A DNA stretch of 64,000 nt from assembly GCA_947495695.1 (NCBI GenBank), contig CANLZP010000002.1:434001-498000 (forward strand). Reading direction: 5' to 3'. The notes under the pieces are model-generated. The model was not told the origin of the DNA, did no database searches, and saw nothing but the letters and a program-made list of their open reading frames with translations. A program made the translations under genes and the position numbers. This document shows positions 49,388-58,971 of the stretch, piece by piece. The DNA is from an uncultured Erythrobacter sp. (lineage in GTDB: Bacteria; Pseudomonadota; Alphaproteobacteria; Sphingomonadales; Sphingomonadaceae). The first letter of the stretch is position 1, and each line of letters opens with the position of its first letter.

Positions 49388-49402
49388 GAACGAATGAAGA
49401 AC
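49388..49402 (-). promoter_or_regulatory. SOS (LexA) box upstream of lexA
   Basis: GTTC-TTCATTC-GTTC on the minus strand matches exactly the alphaproteobacterial LexA operator GTTC-N7-GTTC. It starts at the last base of the candidate -10 of the lexA promoter and ends 47 bases before the lexA ATG, so bound LexA would block RNA polymerase. Confidence 0.92.
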
Positions 49403-49430
49403 AATTAGGCAACCAATTTCACAGAGTCAA
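49402..49430 (-). promoter_or_regulatory. lexA promoter
   Basis: On the minus strand TTGACT (49425-49430) and TAATTG (49402-49407) are separated by 17 bases, a good sigma70-type promoter lying just after the moeA stop. The SOS box begins within the -10 hexamer, so lexA can be regulated separately from the trp/mo genes upstream. Confidence 0.75.
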
Positions 49431-49435
49431 GCAAT

Positions 49436-50629
49436 TCAGCCATTTTCCAACAGAAACACCGGAACAAGCTCACCCGCACGTGCTTCGTCAGCGTTCGCTG
49501 GCCGGTGAACCAGGCAATTGGCTGCAGCTAGCGCGCGCAGGGCGCTTGAGTCTTGCGACGCTCCGCTTTTGACGTTGCTGCCATCCCATATGGCGCGCAA
49601 GAATTCGCGGCGTGAACCAATCGCGGGCAAGTCTTCTCCTGCTGGCAACTGGGCCATGCGCGGCAAGGGTGCAACGGCGCGCATTGCGGCGCGCAAGGCG
49701 GGCAATACCAACAGGAAAGCGGTGACATAGCTCGACACGGGATTGCCCGGCAGGCCGAAGATCATTTGCTCGCCCCGTTTGCCCACCATAACCGGTTTGC
49801 CGGGCTTCATAGCGACCTTCCAGAAATCCAGCTTGGCACCCCATTTCTCCAATGCAGGTTGCATCAGATCATGGTCTCCGACCGAGGCACCTCCGGTGGT
49901 GACAAGAAAATCAGCGCCTTCAGCCTTCGCCAAAGCCTGTGCCAAAGCCTGCCGGTCATCGGGAACCGGACCCAAACGGATCACCTTACAGCCCAATGAG
50001 CGCACCAGCGCAGCGATCATGGCGCCATTGCTGGCAGGAATTTGATGGGGGCCGCAGTTTGCTGGATCGGTGGTCAATTCGTCGCCGCTGTCGAGCACAG
50101 CCACCGTTGGGCACTTTGTTACCGTTACTTCGGCATGGCCTGCGGTAATGGCCAAGGCAATTTGGGCTGCGCCCATTGCGGTACCAGCGGGCAGGACCAT
50201 ATCCCCCGTGGCAAAATCAAAACCGGCCAATCGAATGTGCCGACCCTTCGCAGGAAAGTCCTGGGTACAGGTGATGGTCCGCCCATTAGCCTCCACATTT
50301 TCTTGGATCACAATGCGGTCAGCGCCTGCTGGAACATGCGCGCCGGTAGAGATCCGCACCGTCTCACCAACCGATAGAGCGCCGTCAAAGGGAGCCCCAG
50401 CTCGGCTTTCCCCGACCAAGGTCCACGGGCCCTTTGTATGATCAGCAGAGCCAATGGCATATCCATCCATGGCAGACAAATCAGCCGGAGGCTGGGTCCG
50501 GCGCGCGAGCAAATCATCCGCCAAGTATCGACCCTGAGATTCTTCAACGGGGATTGTTTCAGTGCCCATGCTCGTAACCAGAGAAAGAGCGCGTTCCTGC
50601 GCCTCCTCAAGGGTCAGCATGGGTTTCAT
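49436..50629 (-). CDS. moeA: Molybdopterin molybdenumtransferase
   Basis: This 397-aa enzyme inserts molybdate into adenylylated molybdopterin, the last step of molybdenum-cofactor synthesis. Marks are [41 protein letters not shown] and [19 protein letters not shown]. The ORF track begins at TTG 50644; ATG 50629 overlaps the moaC stop in an ATGA junction and gives the usual [10 protein letters not shown] start. It is the last gene before lexA. Confidence 0.95.
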   Translation of the reverse strand: MKPMLTLEEAQERALSLVTSMGTETIPVEESQGRYLADDLLARRTQPPADLSAMDGYAIGSADHTKGPWTLVGESRAGAPFDGALSVGETVRISTGAHVPAGADRIVIQENVEANGRTITCTQDFPAKGRHIRLAGFDFATGDMVLPAGTAMGAAQIALAITAGHAEVTVTKCPTVAVLDSGDELTTDPANCGPHQIPASNGAMIAALVRSLGCKVIRLGPVPDDRQALAQALAKAEGADFLVTTGGASVGDHDLMQPALEKWGAKLDFWKVAMKPGKPVMVGKRGEQMIFGLPGNPVSSYVTAFLLVLPALRAAMRAVAPLPRMAQLPAGEDLPAIGSRREFLRAIWDGSNVKSGASQDSSALRALAAANCLVHRPANADEARAGELVPVFLLENG

Positions 50630-51099
50630 TCGGGTGCCTTCCAATGGCCTGATTTGCCGCCTTTTTTCTCGAGCAGGCGAACCGAACCAATAACCATTGC
50701 CTTGTCCAACGCTTTGGCCATGTCATAAATTGTCAGCAGCGCGGTCGAGGCCGCGACCATGGCTTCCATTTCGACGCCGGTCTTGCCGGTTAAAGACGCG
50801 GTGGCAGTGACGTTGACGCCAGTGTCGGTGAAGGCAAAATCAACATTGACCGCATCCAAGGCAAGCGGGTGACACAGCGGTATTAGCTCGCCTGTCCTCT
50901 TGGCTGCCATGATTCCAGCAATCCTCGCTGTTCCCAACACGTCGCCCTTGGGCGCATCGCCAGCCTTTATGGCTGTCAGGGCTGCATCGCTCATGGATAT
51001 GTGTCCCGCCGCAACGGCCAAACGCTCGCTGGCATGTTTGCTGCCAATATCGACCATATGGGCAGAACCGCTTTCATCGATATGGGTTAGATCGCTCAT
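50626..51099 (-). CDS. moaC: Cyclic pyranopterin monophosphate synthase
   Basis: This 157-aa enzyme makes cyclic pyranopterin monophosphate from the MoaA product in molybdenum-cofactor synthesis. [36 protein letters not shown] and the C-terminal [11 protein letters not shown] are family signatures. The track extends upstream into trpC; ATG 51099, eight bases after the trpC stop, is the family start. It is coupled to moeA. Confidence 0.95.
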   Translation of the reverse strand: MSDLTHIDESGSAHMVDIGSKHASERLAVAAGHISMSDAALTAIKAGDAPKGDVLGTARIAGIMAAKRTGELIPLCHPLALDAVNVDFAFTDTGVNVTATASLTGKTGVEMEAMVAASTALLTIYDMAKALDKAMVIGSVRLLEKKGGKSGHWKAPE

Positions 51100-51107
51100 T
51101 ATCTTGG

Positions 51108-51923
51108 TCACAATTGCGGCAGGGCTTCGGTGATATCGGTGCCGGTTAGAAGCAGCCGGGTTGCCGCCGCAATATCGTCGGCACGCATGAGGCTTTCGCC
51201 CACCAGGAAAGTCCGAATGCCGCTTTTTGCCAAGCGATTGCAATCGTCATGACTGGCAATCCCACTTTCCCCGACCAGCAATGACCCTTCCGGTGCGAGC
51301 TTCGACAGGCGCTCTGATACGCCCAAGTCCGTGACAAAGCGCTTCAAATCGCGGTTGTTGATCCCGATCAAGCGGGATTTGAGTTCACCCGCGCGGGCCA
51401 TCTCGGCCTCGTTATGCACTTCCACCAGCACATCCATGCCCAGCTCGATCGAGGCGGCTTCAATCTCGTGCATCTGGCCATCGTCCAGCGCAGCCACGAT
51501 GATCAAAATCGCATCGGCACCAATGGATCTGGCTTCGGCAACTTGCCATGGATCGATCATGAAATCCTTGCGCAAGACGGGCAGATCGCAGGAAGCTCTG
51601 GCGGCGATCAGAAATTGCTCATGACCCTGAAAATACGGGGCGTCGGTCAATACTGAAAGACATGTTGCGCCGCCTGATTGATAATCGCGGGCATGGGCAG
51701 CCGGATGAAAATCGGGGCGGATTAACCCTTTGGACGGGGAGGCTTTCTTGACCTCTGCGATCAAACCAAACCCTGTGGCGGCCGCTGTGCGCAGGGCTGC
51801 CTCGAACCTGCGAGGTGCGCCTTGATCAGACGCTTTGGACAAAAGTTCTGCAAGCGAAGTGGCCGCCTTGCGTTCGGCAACTTCTGTGCGTTTGTTGGCG
51901 CAGATTTCATCCAGCTTGTTCAT
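51108..51923 (-). CDS. trpC: Indole-3-glycerol phosphate synthase
   Basis: This 271-aa TIM-barrel enzyme catalyses the ring-closing step of tryptophan synthesis. [48 protein letters not shown] and [10 protein letters not shown] hold the active-site Lys, Glu and Asn. It stands alone, not fused to TrpF. It is 35 bases downstream of trpD and eight bases upstream of moaC, so it bridges tryptophan and molybdenum-cofactor genes. Confidence 0.96.
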   Translation of the reverse strand: MNKLDEICANKRTEVAERKAATSLAELLSKASDQGAPRRFEAALRTAAATGFGLIAEVKKASPSKGLIRPDFHPAAHARDYQSGGATCLSVLTDAPYFQGHEQFLIAARASCDLPVLRKDFMIDPWQVAEARSIGADAILIIVAALDDGQMHEIEAASIELGMDVLVEVHNEAEMARAGELKSRLIGINNRDLKRFVTDLGVSERLSKLAPEGSLLVGESGIASHDDCNRLAKSGIRTFLVGESLMRADDIAAATRLLLTGTDITEALPQL

Positions 51924-51958
51924 CGCAGAATTCTCAACTCAAAATTTTCATTCACGGG

Positions 51959-52951
51959 TCACTTGGCCAACTCGATCCAGCGCGCCAGCAAATCATGGGC
52001 TTTACCGGAATCGATCGCCTCTGCCGCCAGGGCAATCCGATCATGCCAATCTGTACCCTTGTCCGCCACCATCAACGATCCCGCTGCATTGAACAACACA
52101 GCATCACGATATGGGCCAGGCGTTCCCATCAACAGAGCCTTTAACGCGGCGGCATTGTGCTTGGCATCATCGCCTCTGATCGCTTCAACCGGCGCATGAG
52201 GCAATCCCGCCATATCGGCCGAGATCCGCATCATCTGGAAGGAATTACCACGCACCTCTGCAACTTCATTGCCACCGGCCAAACTAAGCTCGTCCAATCC
52301 TTCGTCGCCCGAGATAATCAGCGAGCGCCCGGTTCCAAGCTTCGCCATCGCGCCAGCATAGATCGGGACATAGGCGGGGCGAGCGATACCAATTAATTGG
52401 CTGGAAACACGCGCGGGATTGGACAAGGGGCCCATCAAATTGAAGATTGTGCGCCGACCAATGCGCTGCCGGATAGGTTGAATGCGGCCCATCGCAGGAT
52501 GGTGGTTTTTGGCAAATAGAAAGCAAATGCCGATCTCGGCCAGCGTCTTTTCGGCGGTTTTGCCGGCGGCATCCATATCCAGGCCAAGCGCTTCCAATGT
52601 GTCTGCTGCGCCTGCCTTGGATGATGCAGCGCGGTTGCCATGCTTAGCCACCGGGACACCGCAGGCAGCCACAACCAGACTGACAGCGGTGGAGACATTG
52701 AGAGTATGGTGCCCGTCACCTCCCGTGCCGCATACATCGATAGCATGGGCAGGGGCTTCAATTGGGATCAGACGGGCGCGCAAGGCTCTGGCAGCGCCCG
52801 CGATCTCGTCGGACGTTTCACCGCGATCAGATAAAGCTATGAGAAACTGTTCGATTTCCTCTTCGCTGGTCTCTCCATCCAGCAATCTACCAAAGGCAGT
52901 CTCGGCCTCCTGCTCGCTCAGCCGGATATCGCCATTGGGTAGGCTGCTCAT
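51959..52951 (-). CDS. trpD: Anthranilate phosphoribosyltransferase
   Basis: This 330-aa enzyme transfers phosphoribose from PRPP to anthranilate. The PRPP site is VCGTGGDGHHTLNVST, followed by KHGNRAASSKAG and GPLSNPA. ATG 52951 overlaps the trpG stop (ATGA) and is preferred to the track's 52978. TrpG and TrpD are separate here, unlike the E. coli fusion. Confidence 0.96.
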   Translation of the reverse strand: MSSLPNGDIRLSEQEAETAFGRLLDGETSEEEIEQFLIALSDRGETSDEIAGAARALRARLIPIEAPAHAIDVCGTGGDGHHTLNVSTAVSLVVAACGVPVAKHGNRAASSKAGAADTLEALGLDMDAAGKTAEKTLAEIGICFLFAKNHHPAMGRIQPIRQRIGRRTIFNLMGPLSNPARVSSQLIGIARPAYVPIYAGAMAKLGTGRSLIISGDEGLDELSLAGGNEVAEVRGNSFQMMRISADMAGLPHAPVEAIRGDDAKHNAAALKALLMGTPGPYRDAVLFNAAGSLMVADKGTDWHDRIALAAEAIDSGKAHDLLARWIELAK

Positions 52952-53532
52952 GCTGGCTGCTCCGTCTCGATGCCGCATAGGGTCAGGAAATTGGCCAGCA
53001 ATGCATGACCATGTTGTGTGGCGATGCTTTCAGGGTGAAATTGCACGCCGTGGATGGGTAAATCGCGGTGACGGAAACCCATGGTATAACCATCGTCCGA
53101 TGTTGCATTGACCAGCAGATCATTCGGCTGATTTTGGACCACCAGACTGTGGTAGCGCGTCGCCTGGAAAGGGGTGGGCAGATTGGCAAACACGCCTGAC
53201 CCATCATGTGTAACTGCACTGGTCTTGCCGTGCATCAAACCGCCTTGTTCAACAGTGCCGCCAAAATGCTGGCCGATAGATTGATGACCCAAACATACGC
53301 CCAGCAAAGGCTTTGCCGCATCTGCACACGCTGCCACCAGATCGAGGCTGATGCCGGCCTGATTGGGAGTGCAGGGACCGGGCGAGATCAGAAAGCCTGA
53401 AGCATTTGTCGATAGAGCCTGTTGCGCGGTTAGCGCGTCATTGCGTTCCACTCGAACGTCTGCACCCAATTCCATCAAATAATGGACCAGGTTGAAGGTG
53501 AAGCTATCGTAATTATCGATCACCAGGATCAT
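52948..53532 (-). CDS. trpG: Anthranilate synthase component II (glutamine amidotransferase)
   Basis: This 194-aa class I glutamine amidotransferase supplies ammonia to TrpE; in some bacteria it also serves p-aminobenzoate synthesis. The catalytic Cys is in LGVCLGHQSIGQ, the His-Glu in VQFHPESIAT, and ISPGPCTPNQAG forms the oxyanion region. Only two bases separate it from the upstream lipoprotein gene. Confidence 0.96.
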   Translation of the reverse strand: MILVIDNYDSFTFNLVHYLMELGADVRVERNDALTAQQALSTNASGFLISPGPCTPNQAGISLDLVAACADAAKPLLGVCLGHQSIGQHFGGTVEQGGLMHGKTSAVTHDGSGVFANLPTPFQATRYHSLVVQNQPNDLLVNATSDDGYTMGFRHRDLPIHGVQFHPESIATQHGHALLANFLTLCGIETEQPA

Positions 53533-53534
53533 GG

Positions 53535-54386
53535 TCAGCCACCCTCAACATTTTCAACCAGGACCATAGGGCCAATTGGACCGCGATCATCAATCCTGCC
53601 TTGGGCAGGATCCCAAAGGGCGGAAATATTGCCGTCCAGATACAAGGCGTTGGGGGTCTTGATTTCGTCCCGGAAAAAGCGAGCCAATTGGCCAAAGCTG
53701 AGCGGCGTTTCCGAGATGACAAAATGGGCTTTGCCCTCGCTATCAACGCCCACGCCATTGCGGATGATCTTTGATGGACCATCGTCCTGAATCTCGGGGT
53801 GCATCTCGCCATTGATGACCAGCATCGGGCCAGACTGCAGGCCAAATGTGGGACGCACGCTGACTGTCGAATAGAAGGCATCAGTTGTTTTGATCTGCCA
53901 ATCGCCGCCAGTGCCGTAAAACACGCCATTGGGCTTTAGGTAGAAGTTGCCTTGGCCATCTTCGCGATCAAGTTCGGCCAGCCGCTCGCCCGATTCCACA
54001 TAATAGCCGATCGGCAGCCCATCGGGATCGAACATGCCGCCATTCATGGCGAACGCTATATCCTGACCTTGCTCTGCATCAGACAGCGCCTTGAGTGAAC
54101 CATAAGGCTCATCGTCATTGTTGGAATGCGCAGTGGCGATCCGATGCTGGGCTGGGTCAGCAATGCAATGGGTCAGGGGAACCCCTTCGAAATCGATCAT
54201 AGTGCAGGCAGAATTGACCAAGGTCTGCGCCTCATCTCCCGATTGAACCGCACCATCTGCGGCGATCTCTGTGCCTTGGGATCCGCTGATATCAATCCGG
54301 GTAACGGCCTGCCCTGCAGGCTCCTGCTGGCACCCGGACAAGGGCACAATCAGCATAAGTGCGGCGAGGGGTACAATCTGCTTCAT
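53535..54386 (-). CDS. Phosphodiester glycosidase-family (DUF2233) lipoprotein inside the trp operon
   Basis: This 283-aa precursor has a lipoprotein signal (KQIVPLAALMLIVPLSGC, Cys19). The mature part has the NAGPA/DUF2233 pattern: MNGGMFDPDGLPIGYYV, FYLKPNGVFY, LQSGPMLVINGE, ALYLDGNISALW. The family includes the enzyme that uncovers mannose-6-phosphate by removing GlcNAc; bacterial members are thought to act on phosphodiester-linked sugars in the envelope. The start overlaps the trpE stop (ATGA) and trpG follows two bases after its end, so it is fully embedded. No link to tryptophan is apparent. Confidence 0.82.
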   Translation of the reverse strand: MKQIVPLAALMLIVPLSGCQQEPAGQAVTRIDISGSQGTEIAADGAVQSGDEAQTLVNSACTMIDFEGVPLTHCIADPAQHRIATAHSNNDDEPYGSLKALSDAEQGQDIAFAMNGGMFDPDGLPIGYYVESGERLAELDREDGQGNFYLKPNGVFYGTGGDWQIKTTDAFYSTVSVRPTFGLQSGPMLVINGEMHPEIQDDGPSKIIRNGVGVDSEGKAHFVISETPLSFGQLARFFRDEIKTPNALYLDGNISALWDPAQGRIDDRGPIGPMVLVENVEGG

Positions 54387-55882
54387 TGTCCAAATCCTGC
54401 TTCATCGGCAATGCGCGCCGCTTCTTGGGCGGCCGAGATTAATGCCCCGGCTTTGGCCTTGCACTCGGCCAATTCATAGTCGGGATCGCTGTCTGCAACG
54501 ATACCAGCTCCTGCCTGAACATGCATCGTTCCGTCTTTTACCACTGCGGTTCGCAACACAATACAACTGTCCACTGAACCATCAGGAGAGAAATAGCCAA
54601 CGCCGCCAGCATAAGCGCCGCGTGTTTCGGGTTCCAGTTCTGCGATAATCTCGCACGCTCTGATCTTAGGCGCTCCGCTGACGGTCCCAGCTGGAAAGCC
54701 TGCGAACAGCGCGTCGAGTGCGTCTTTATCGCCATCCAATTGTCCGATCACATTGCTAACAATGTGCATGACATGGCTATAGCGCTCGACCGTGTAACTG
54801 TCCGTCACCTCGACACTGCCGCGTTTGGCCACGCGTCCAACATCATTGCGGCCCAAATCGAGCAGCATCAAATGTTCTGCTCGCTCTTTCGGATCTTCCA
54901 ACAGGCTAATTTCGTTTGCCCGATCTTCTGCCAGATTGTCCCCGCGTGGCCTTGTCCCGGCAATCGGGCGGATGGTCACTTCGTCATTGCGTACCCGCAC
55001 CAGGATTTCTGGGCTGCTTCCAACCACGGCAAAGCCAGGCAGGTCGAGGAAATACAAGAAAGGCGAAGGGTTCACCCGGCGCAATGCGCGATACAGATTG
55101 AGCGGCGGCAGAGGAAACGGACAGGTAAAGCGCTGCGCCAACACCACTTGGAAAATGTCGCCTGCGGTTATGTAATCCTTGGCCGCGGCAACCATCGCCT
55201 TGTAATCATCGCCCGAGATTACCGGCTCGAGAGCCATATCGGGCAGATCGCCGGTTCGAGGGGCCGCAGGCTGTGATTGCGCCAGTCTGCTCAAACTGTC
55301 GTCGATCCGCTCTCCGGCGCGGGCAATCGCGTCCTCGCAATCATCGGCCGACCATATTGGAGCAACGCAAAACAACGCATTGGTCAGGCCATCGAACACC
55401 ATGATCAGGGTGGGGCGGACGAACAGCATGTCGGGCAGGGCAAGTTCGCTCTGCTTGGCACGTGGTAAATCTTCAACCAGGCCGATAGTCTCATAGCCGA
55501 AATAGCCAACCAGACAGGCCAAAGCAGGCGGCAAATCATCGGGTACATCGATCCGGCAAGATGCAGCCAGTGCCCGCAACTCATCCAAAGCGCCGCCTTC
55601 GCAATCTACAAAGGCATCGCGGTCAAAGCGCCAATTGTTGTTGATGGCGGCCAGATTACCCGATCCACGGAATACCAAGTCGGGGTCGAGCCCCAGCAGG
55701 CTGTATCGCCCACGGACTTCACCGCCCTCGACCGATTCCAGCAAGAAATCGCCGCGCCCTGGCTCGATCAGTTTTACCGCAGCGCCAACAGGAGTTTGTG
55801 TGTCTGCGATAACTTTGCGCCAAACAAGCGCAGGCTTACCGGCACGCAAATCGCGCGCGGCAGCATCCGCATTTTCTGGCAA
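54383..55882 (-). CDS. trpE: Anthranilate synthase component I
   Basis: This 499-aa enzyme converts chorismate to anthranilate with ammonia from TrpG. The chorismate-binding core contains SPFLYFLDLPGFAVVGSSPEI (in part), IAGTRPRGDN, LLDLGRNDVGRV and FPAGTVSGAPKIRA. The only near-conventional start is TTG 55882, without a close ribosome-binding site. A CTG at 55912 in the same frame overlaps the ppiD stop (CTGA) and would add TEAELTNAR in front, which reads like a natural N-terminus. I keep the TTG but consider CTG plausible. No leader peptide or attenuator is seen before it. Confidence 0.94.
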   Translation of the reverse strand: MPENADAAARDLRAGKPALVWRKVIADTQTPVGAAVKLIEPGRGDFLLESVEGGEVRGRYSLLGLDPDLVFRGSGNLAAINNNWRFDRDAFVDCEGGALDELRALAASCRIDVPDDLPPALACLVGYFGYETIGLVEDLPRAKQSELALPDMLFVRPTLIMVFDGLTNALFCVAPIWSADDCEDAIARAGERIDDSLSRLAQSQPAAPRTGDLPDMALEPVISGDDYKAMVAAAKDYITAGDIFQVVLAQRFTCPFPLPPLNLYRALRRVNPSPFLYFLDLPGFAVVGSSPEILVRVRNDEVTIRPIAGTRPRGDNLAEDRANEISLLEDPKERAEHLMLLDLGRNDVGRVAKRGSVEVTDSYTVERYSHVMHIVSNVIGQLDGDKDALDALFAGFPAGTVSGAPKIRACEIIAELEPETRGAYAGGVGYFSPDGSVDSCIVLRTAVVKDGTMHVQAGAGIVADSDPDYELAECKAKAGALISAAQEAARIADEAGFGQ

Positions 55883-55908
55883 TCGAGCGTTGGTCAGCTC
55901 CGCCTCCG

Positions 55909-57846
55909 TCAGCTTTCGCCAAGCAGCAGCTTGCGCACCGCTTCGATCGCGGCTTCATTCCGCTCAACGCCCAGTTCAAGGCGCATCGCAGCGGTCATCT
56001 GATCGGCATATTCGTTGGTCAAAGCGCCCTGCAACTGCCGTTGCGCAGCGGCAATCACCGGATCGTCAATCGAGACATCGTCAGTAGAAATGTCATCCAG
56101 ATCGACAATGAACCAGCCCAGATCATTGGTGGCTTCCAGACGTTTTACCGTGCCTTCTGCCATGCTGAACATCAGCACCAGTGGAGGTGGGATCTGCTGA
56201 TTCTGGCGGGTAATCAGATCTTGCCGGTTGAGATCGACCGGCTGAGCCTGCGGAAGTTGTGCTTCTTCTTCAGAGATGGCAGCGTTCAACGTGCCTTCGC
56301 CTTCCATCCGGGCCATGATGCGATCGCTGGCCTCCTTTGCCAAACGCGAACCTTCGGATAGGCGCCAAGCGAGCGTAACCTCTTCCGTAATTTCATCCAG
56401 AGGCGCCGTCGCCGACAAGGCAATGTCGGAAGCTTCGAAGATCAGGAAGTTCACGCCCGGCACCACTTCGGCCAATTGCGGTTGGCCTTCTTCCATCTGA
56501 AACGCTGTTTCCAGGACAGGCTGCAATTGAGGGGGTACACCGCGGCGCGGGTCATCATAAACTCGTCCATCGGCAGTCAATGCAGGCGTAGATGAAATGC
56601 TGATGCCCAGTCCCTCAGCAACTTCGCCAAGCGGGGTTCCACTGTCGATCTGCTCTTCCACTCGCGCGCTGAGATCAGACAGCGCGGCAACCCGGTTCTC
56701 ATTGGTCAATTGTTCGCGAATGGCTGGCGTTGCTTGGGCCAAGCTGCGTGCTGCAATGCTGCTGACATCGTCAACCCGGACCAAATGCCAGCCCAATGGA
56801 CCGCGGCGCGGTTCGGCAATGGTACCCTCTGCCGCTGCGAACACCGCATCTGCCACATCGGCATTGGCGCTGGTGACATATGCTTCACGCTCTATCGGAC
56901 CGATGCTGGTGGTGCTGAAGCCAGCTTCACGCGCAACACTGGCCAAAGACGCACCGCCATTAATCCGGTCACGCAGCGCATTTGCACCTGCCTGTGTTGG
57001 GACGATCAGTTGGGTCAGCGTGCGTGTTTCGCGCGCTGCATATTGGTCGGCATTGCTTTGATATCGCGCCGCAATTTCCTCAGCTGTCGGATCCAAGCGG
57101 CTGTCGATGCTTTCAATACCAAAGCTGGCATAGCGAATGACCCGGCGCTCGGGGCGAATGTAGCGTTCCTTATTTGCGTCAAAGAACGTGCTCAATTGTT
57201 CGTCGGTTGGATCACCCTCAGGTGCGAATGCGGCGCTTGGGATAAAGGCAAAGGCACCTTGCCGACGCTCTTTAAACAAGGACGCATAACGCAGAGCGAA
57301 TTTTTGGGGGAAGTTTGCTCCAGCCATAGCAGGGTTCAGAACTTGCTCGGCCAGCAAGCTGATCCCCAGATCTTCGCGCACCAAAGCATCGGTCAGATTC
57401 TGCTGCTGCAAAGCTGATTGATAAATTTCTTGCGAGAAGTTTCCATCGGGGCCTTGAAAGCCCTGAATCGACAGAATTTCGCTATTCACCAAGTTATCGC
57501 CGGCACGCAGTCCATATTTCTGTGCAAATCCGCCAATCGCAGCTCGATCGATCATCTGGTCCAGCACCTCGTCCAAGCCGCCTTGTTCAATAAAGGCGGG
57601 CAAAGTTATGGTTGGGTTGTCACGCCGGATCTGATCCACAGCAGAAGTGGTGGCGCGGCTAAACTCGACAGCATCTATACGTTCGTCGCCCACCACGGCA
57701 ACACGATCCCCCCCGGCAATGCCGCCAAATGTCGCATTGCCTGCAACGTCACCGCTGGCAAATGCGAAGGCGATAAGTCCTAGAAATGCCAATGTAATTC
57801 CAAGCCCGATCTTTGACTTGAAGAAGCTGCGCATGAAAGTGATCAT
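55909..57846 (-). CDS. ppiD: PpiD/SurA-type periplasmic peptidyl-prolyl isomerase
   Basis: This 645-aa protein is membrane-anchored by one N-terminal TM helix (FFKSKIGLGITLAFLGLIAFAF) with the rest in the periplasm, where PpiD-like proteins assist folding of exported proteins near SecYEG. The N-terminal chaperone part contains the SurA_N-like segment (FSRATTSAVDQI.., LDQMIDRAAIGGFAQKYGL). A parvulin domain lies at about 265-365 (TLTQLIVPTQAGANALRDRI, GPLGWHLVRVDDV). It is the first gene of the minus-strand unit that runs into the trp genes and is divergent from tpiA. ATG 57834 is an alternative start. Confidence 0.88.
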   Translation of the reverse strand: MITFMRSFFKSKIGLGITLAFLGLIAFAFASGDVAGNATFGGIAGGDRVAVVGDERIDAVEFSRATTSAVDQIRRDNPTITLPAFIEQGGLDEVLDQMIDRAAIGGFAQKYGLRAGDNLVNSEILSIQGFQGPDGNFSQEIYQSALQQQNLTDALVREDLGISLLAEQVLNPAMAGANFPQKFALRYASLFKERRQGAFAFIPSAAFAPEGDPTDEQLSTFFDANKERYIRPERRVIRYASFGIESIDSRLDPTAEEIAARYQSNADQYAARETRTLTQLIVPTQAGANALRDRINGGASLASVAREAGFSTTSIGPIEREAYVTSANADVADAVFAAAEGTIAEPRRGPLGWHLVRVDDVSSIAARSLAQATPAIREQLTNENRVAALSDLSARVEEQIDSGTPLGEVAEGLGISISSTPALTADGRVYDDPRRGVPPQLQPVLETAFQMEEGQPQLAEVVPGVNFLIFEASDIALSATAPLDEITEEVTLAWRLSEGSRLAKEASDRIMARMEGEGTLNAAISEEEAQLPQAQPVDLNRQDLITRQNQQIPPPLVLMFSMAEGTVKRLEATNDLGWFIVDLDDISTDDVSIDDPVIAAAQRQLQGALTNEYADQMTAAMRLELGVERNEAAIEAVRKLLLGES

Positions 57847-57983
57847 GAAATCGTTTATTCCCGGTGTTGGCTAACTTGCGGCCGTCTTGAGCAAAATCCC
57901 AAATCCAAGCTGCAGCGCACGTAAATGTTCTGGCGCAGGCTCTATATATCCTGCGACCTTGCCGCAACAGGTCTCAACGTCTT

Positions 57984-58012
57984 TTGACTGTATTGTCGCA
58001 GTCGGCTAGCCG
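57984..58012 (+). promoter_or_regulatory. Candidate tpiA promoter with palindrome at the -10
   Basis: TTGACT (57984-57989) and TAGCCG (58007-58012) are spaced by 17 bases. The -10 lies inside GTCGGCTAGCCGAC (58001-58014), a perfect 14-base palindrome that could be an operator. A TATAAT further down (about 58033) has no good -35. The call is tentative. Confidence 0.35.
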
Positions 58013-58073
58013 ACGCCGCCCGGCACCCCATATAATGCGTGTGCAAGATTCGTTTCGTTAACAGGATAAATAC

Positions 58074-58835
58074 ATGCCTCAGCGGCCATACATTGTCGGC
58101 AATTGGAAAATGAACGGCACGCGCGCCATGTTGTCCGAGGCTCGGGCGATTGATCGCGCGGCGCAGCGCCATATGAAAGTGGAGGTCGCGGTTGCGCCTC
58201 CTTATACGCTTATTCATGCGGTCCATCGCGAGGCAGCGCAGATCGCGGTGGGCGCACAAGACTGCCATCCCGGCCAGGAAGGTCCGCATACCGGAGATAT
58301 TTCCGCGACAATGCTGGCTGATGCTGGCGCCAAATTCGTGATCCTTGGACATAGCGAACGGCGCGAATCACATAATGAGAGCAATTCATGCGTTCAGGAC
58401 AAAGCGCGGGCAGCTTTGGATGCTGGAATGCGCGTGATCATGTGCTGCGGTGAATCCGATAAAATTCGCCAATCAGGCAAGGCAGAAGAATTCGTGATCG
58501 AGCAATTGCGCGAATCTTTGCCGGCTATGGAAAACGCGGCTGAAAATCTGGCGGTAGCCTATGAACCCATTTGGGCCATTGGAACCGGCAATAGCGCTAC
58601 GGTTGATGACATTTCCGCCATGCACACAGCCATTAGGGCGCTGCTGGTGGAGCTTTACGGTGTAGAAGAAGGCTCAGAAGTCCGCATTCTTTACGGCGGC
58701 TCGGTCAATCCAGACAACGCACGCGAATTGTTGGGCGCTGATGAAGTGGGCGGGGCGCTGGTTGGTGGAGCCAGCCTGACGGCGGACAGTTTCATGGGTA
58801 TTGCGCTTGCAGCTGGCGAGATTCAGGACAGTTAA
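58074..58835 (+). CDS. tpiA: Triosephosphate isomerase
   Basis: This 253-aa glycolytic TIM-barrel enzyme interconverts dihydroxyacetone phosphate and glyceraldehyde 3-phosphate. The catalytic Lys12 lies in VGNWKMNGTR, the His in ILGHSERRES, the Glu in VAYEPIWAIGTG, and the phosphate loop in LYGGSVNPDN. AGGATAAAT precedes the ATG. It is divergent from ppiD, 136 bases upstream of secG. Confidence 0.97.
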   Translation: MPQRPYIVGNWKMNGTRAMLSEARAIDRAAQRHMKVEVAVAPPYTLIHAVHREAAQIAVGAQDCHPGQEGPHTGDISATMLADAGAKFVILGHSERRESHNESNSCVQDKARAALDAGMRVIMCCGESDKIRQSGKAEEFVIEQLRESLPAMENAAENLAVAYEPIWAIGTGNSATVDDISAMHTAIRALLVELYGVEEGSEVRILYGGSVNPDNARELLGADEVGGALVGGASLTADSFMGIALAAGEIQDS

Positions 58836-58971
58836 TCCGGTTTACAACATTACCTTGGGCTAAGGTGCTTCGCTCTGACGAGGCTCAATCGGGCTTCAAT
58901 CGGGCCAAGCGCCTTGCCGAAACGGTCTCGCATCCCTAAATGCCCGTCACATTGCAATTGAGTTGAGTTTT

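Noticed and set aside
58871-58906. Direct repeat CAATCGGGCTTCAATCGGGCC upstream of secG
   Set aside because: Two 8-9 base copies only; no further copies nearby and no link to a known regulator. Could be chance.
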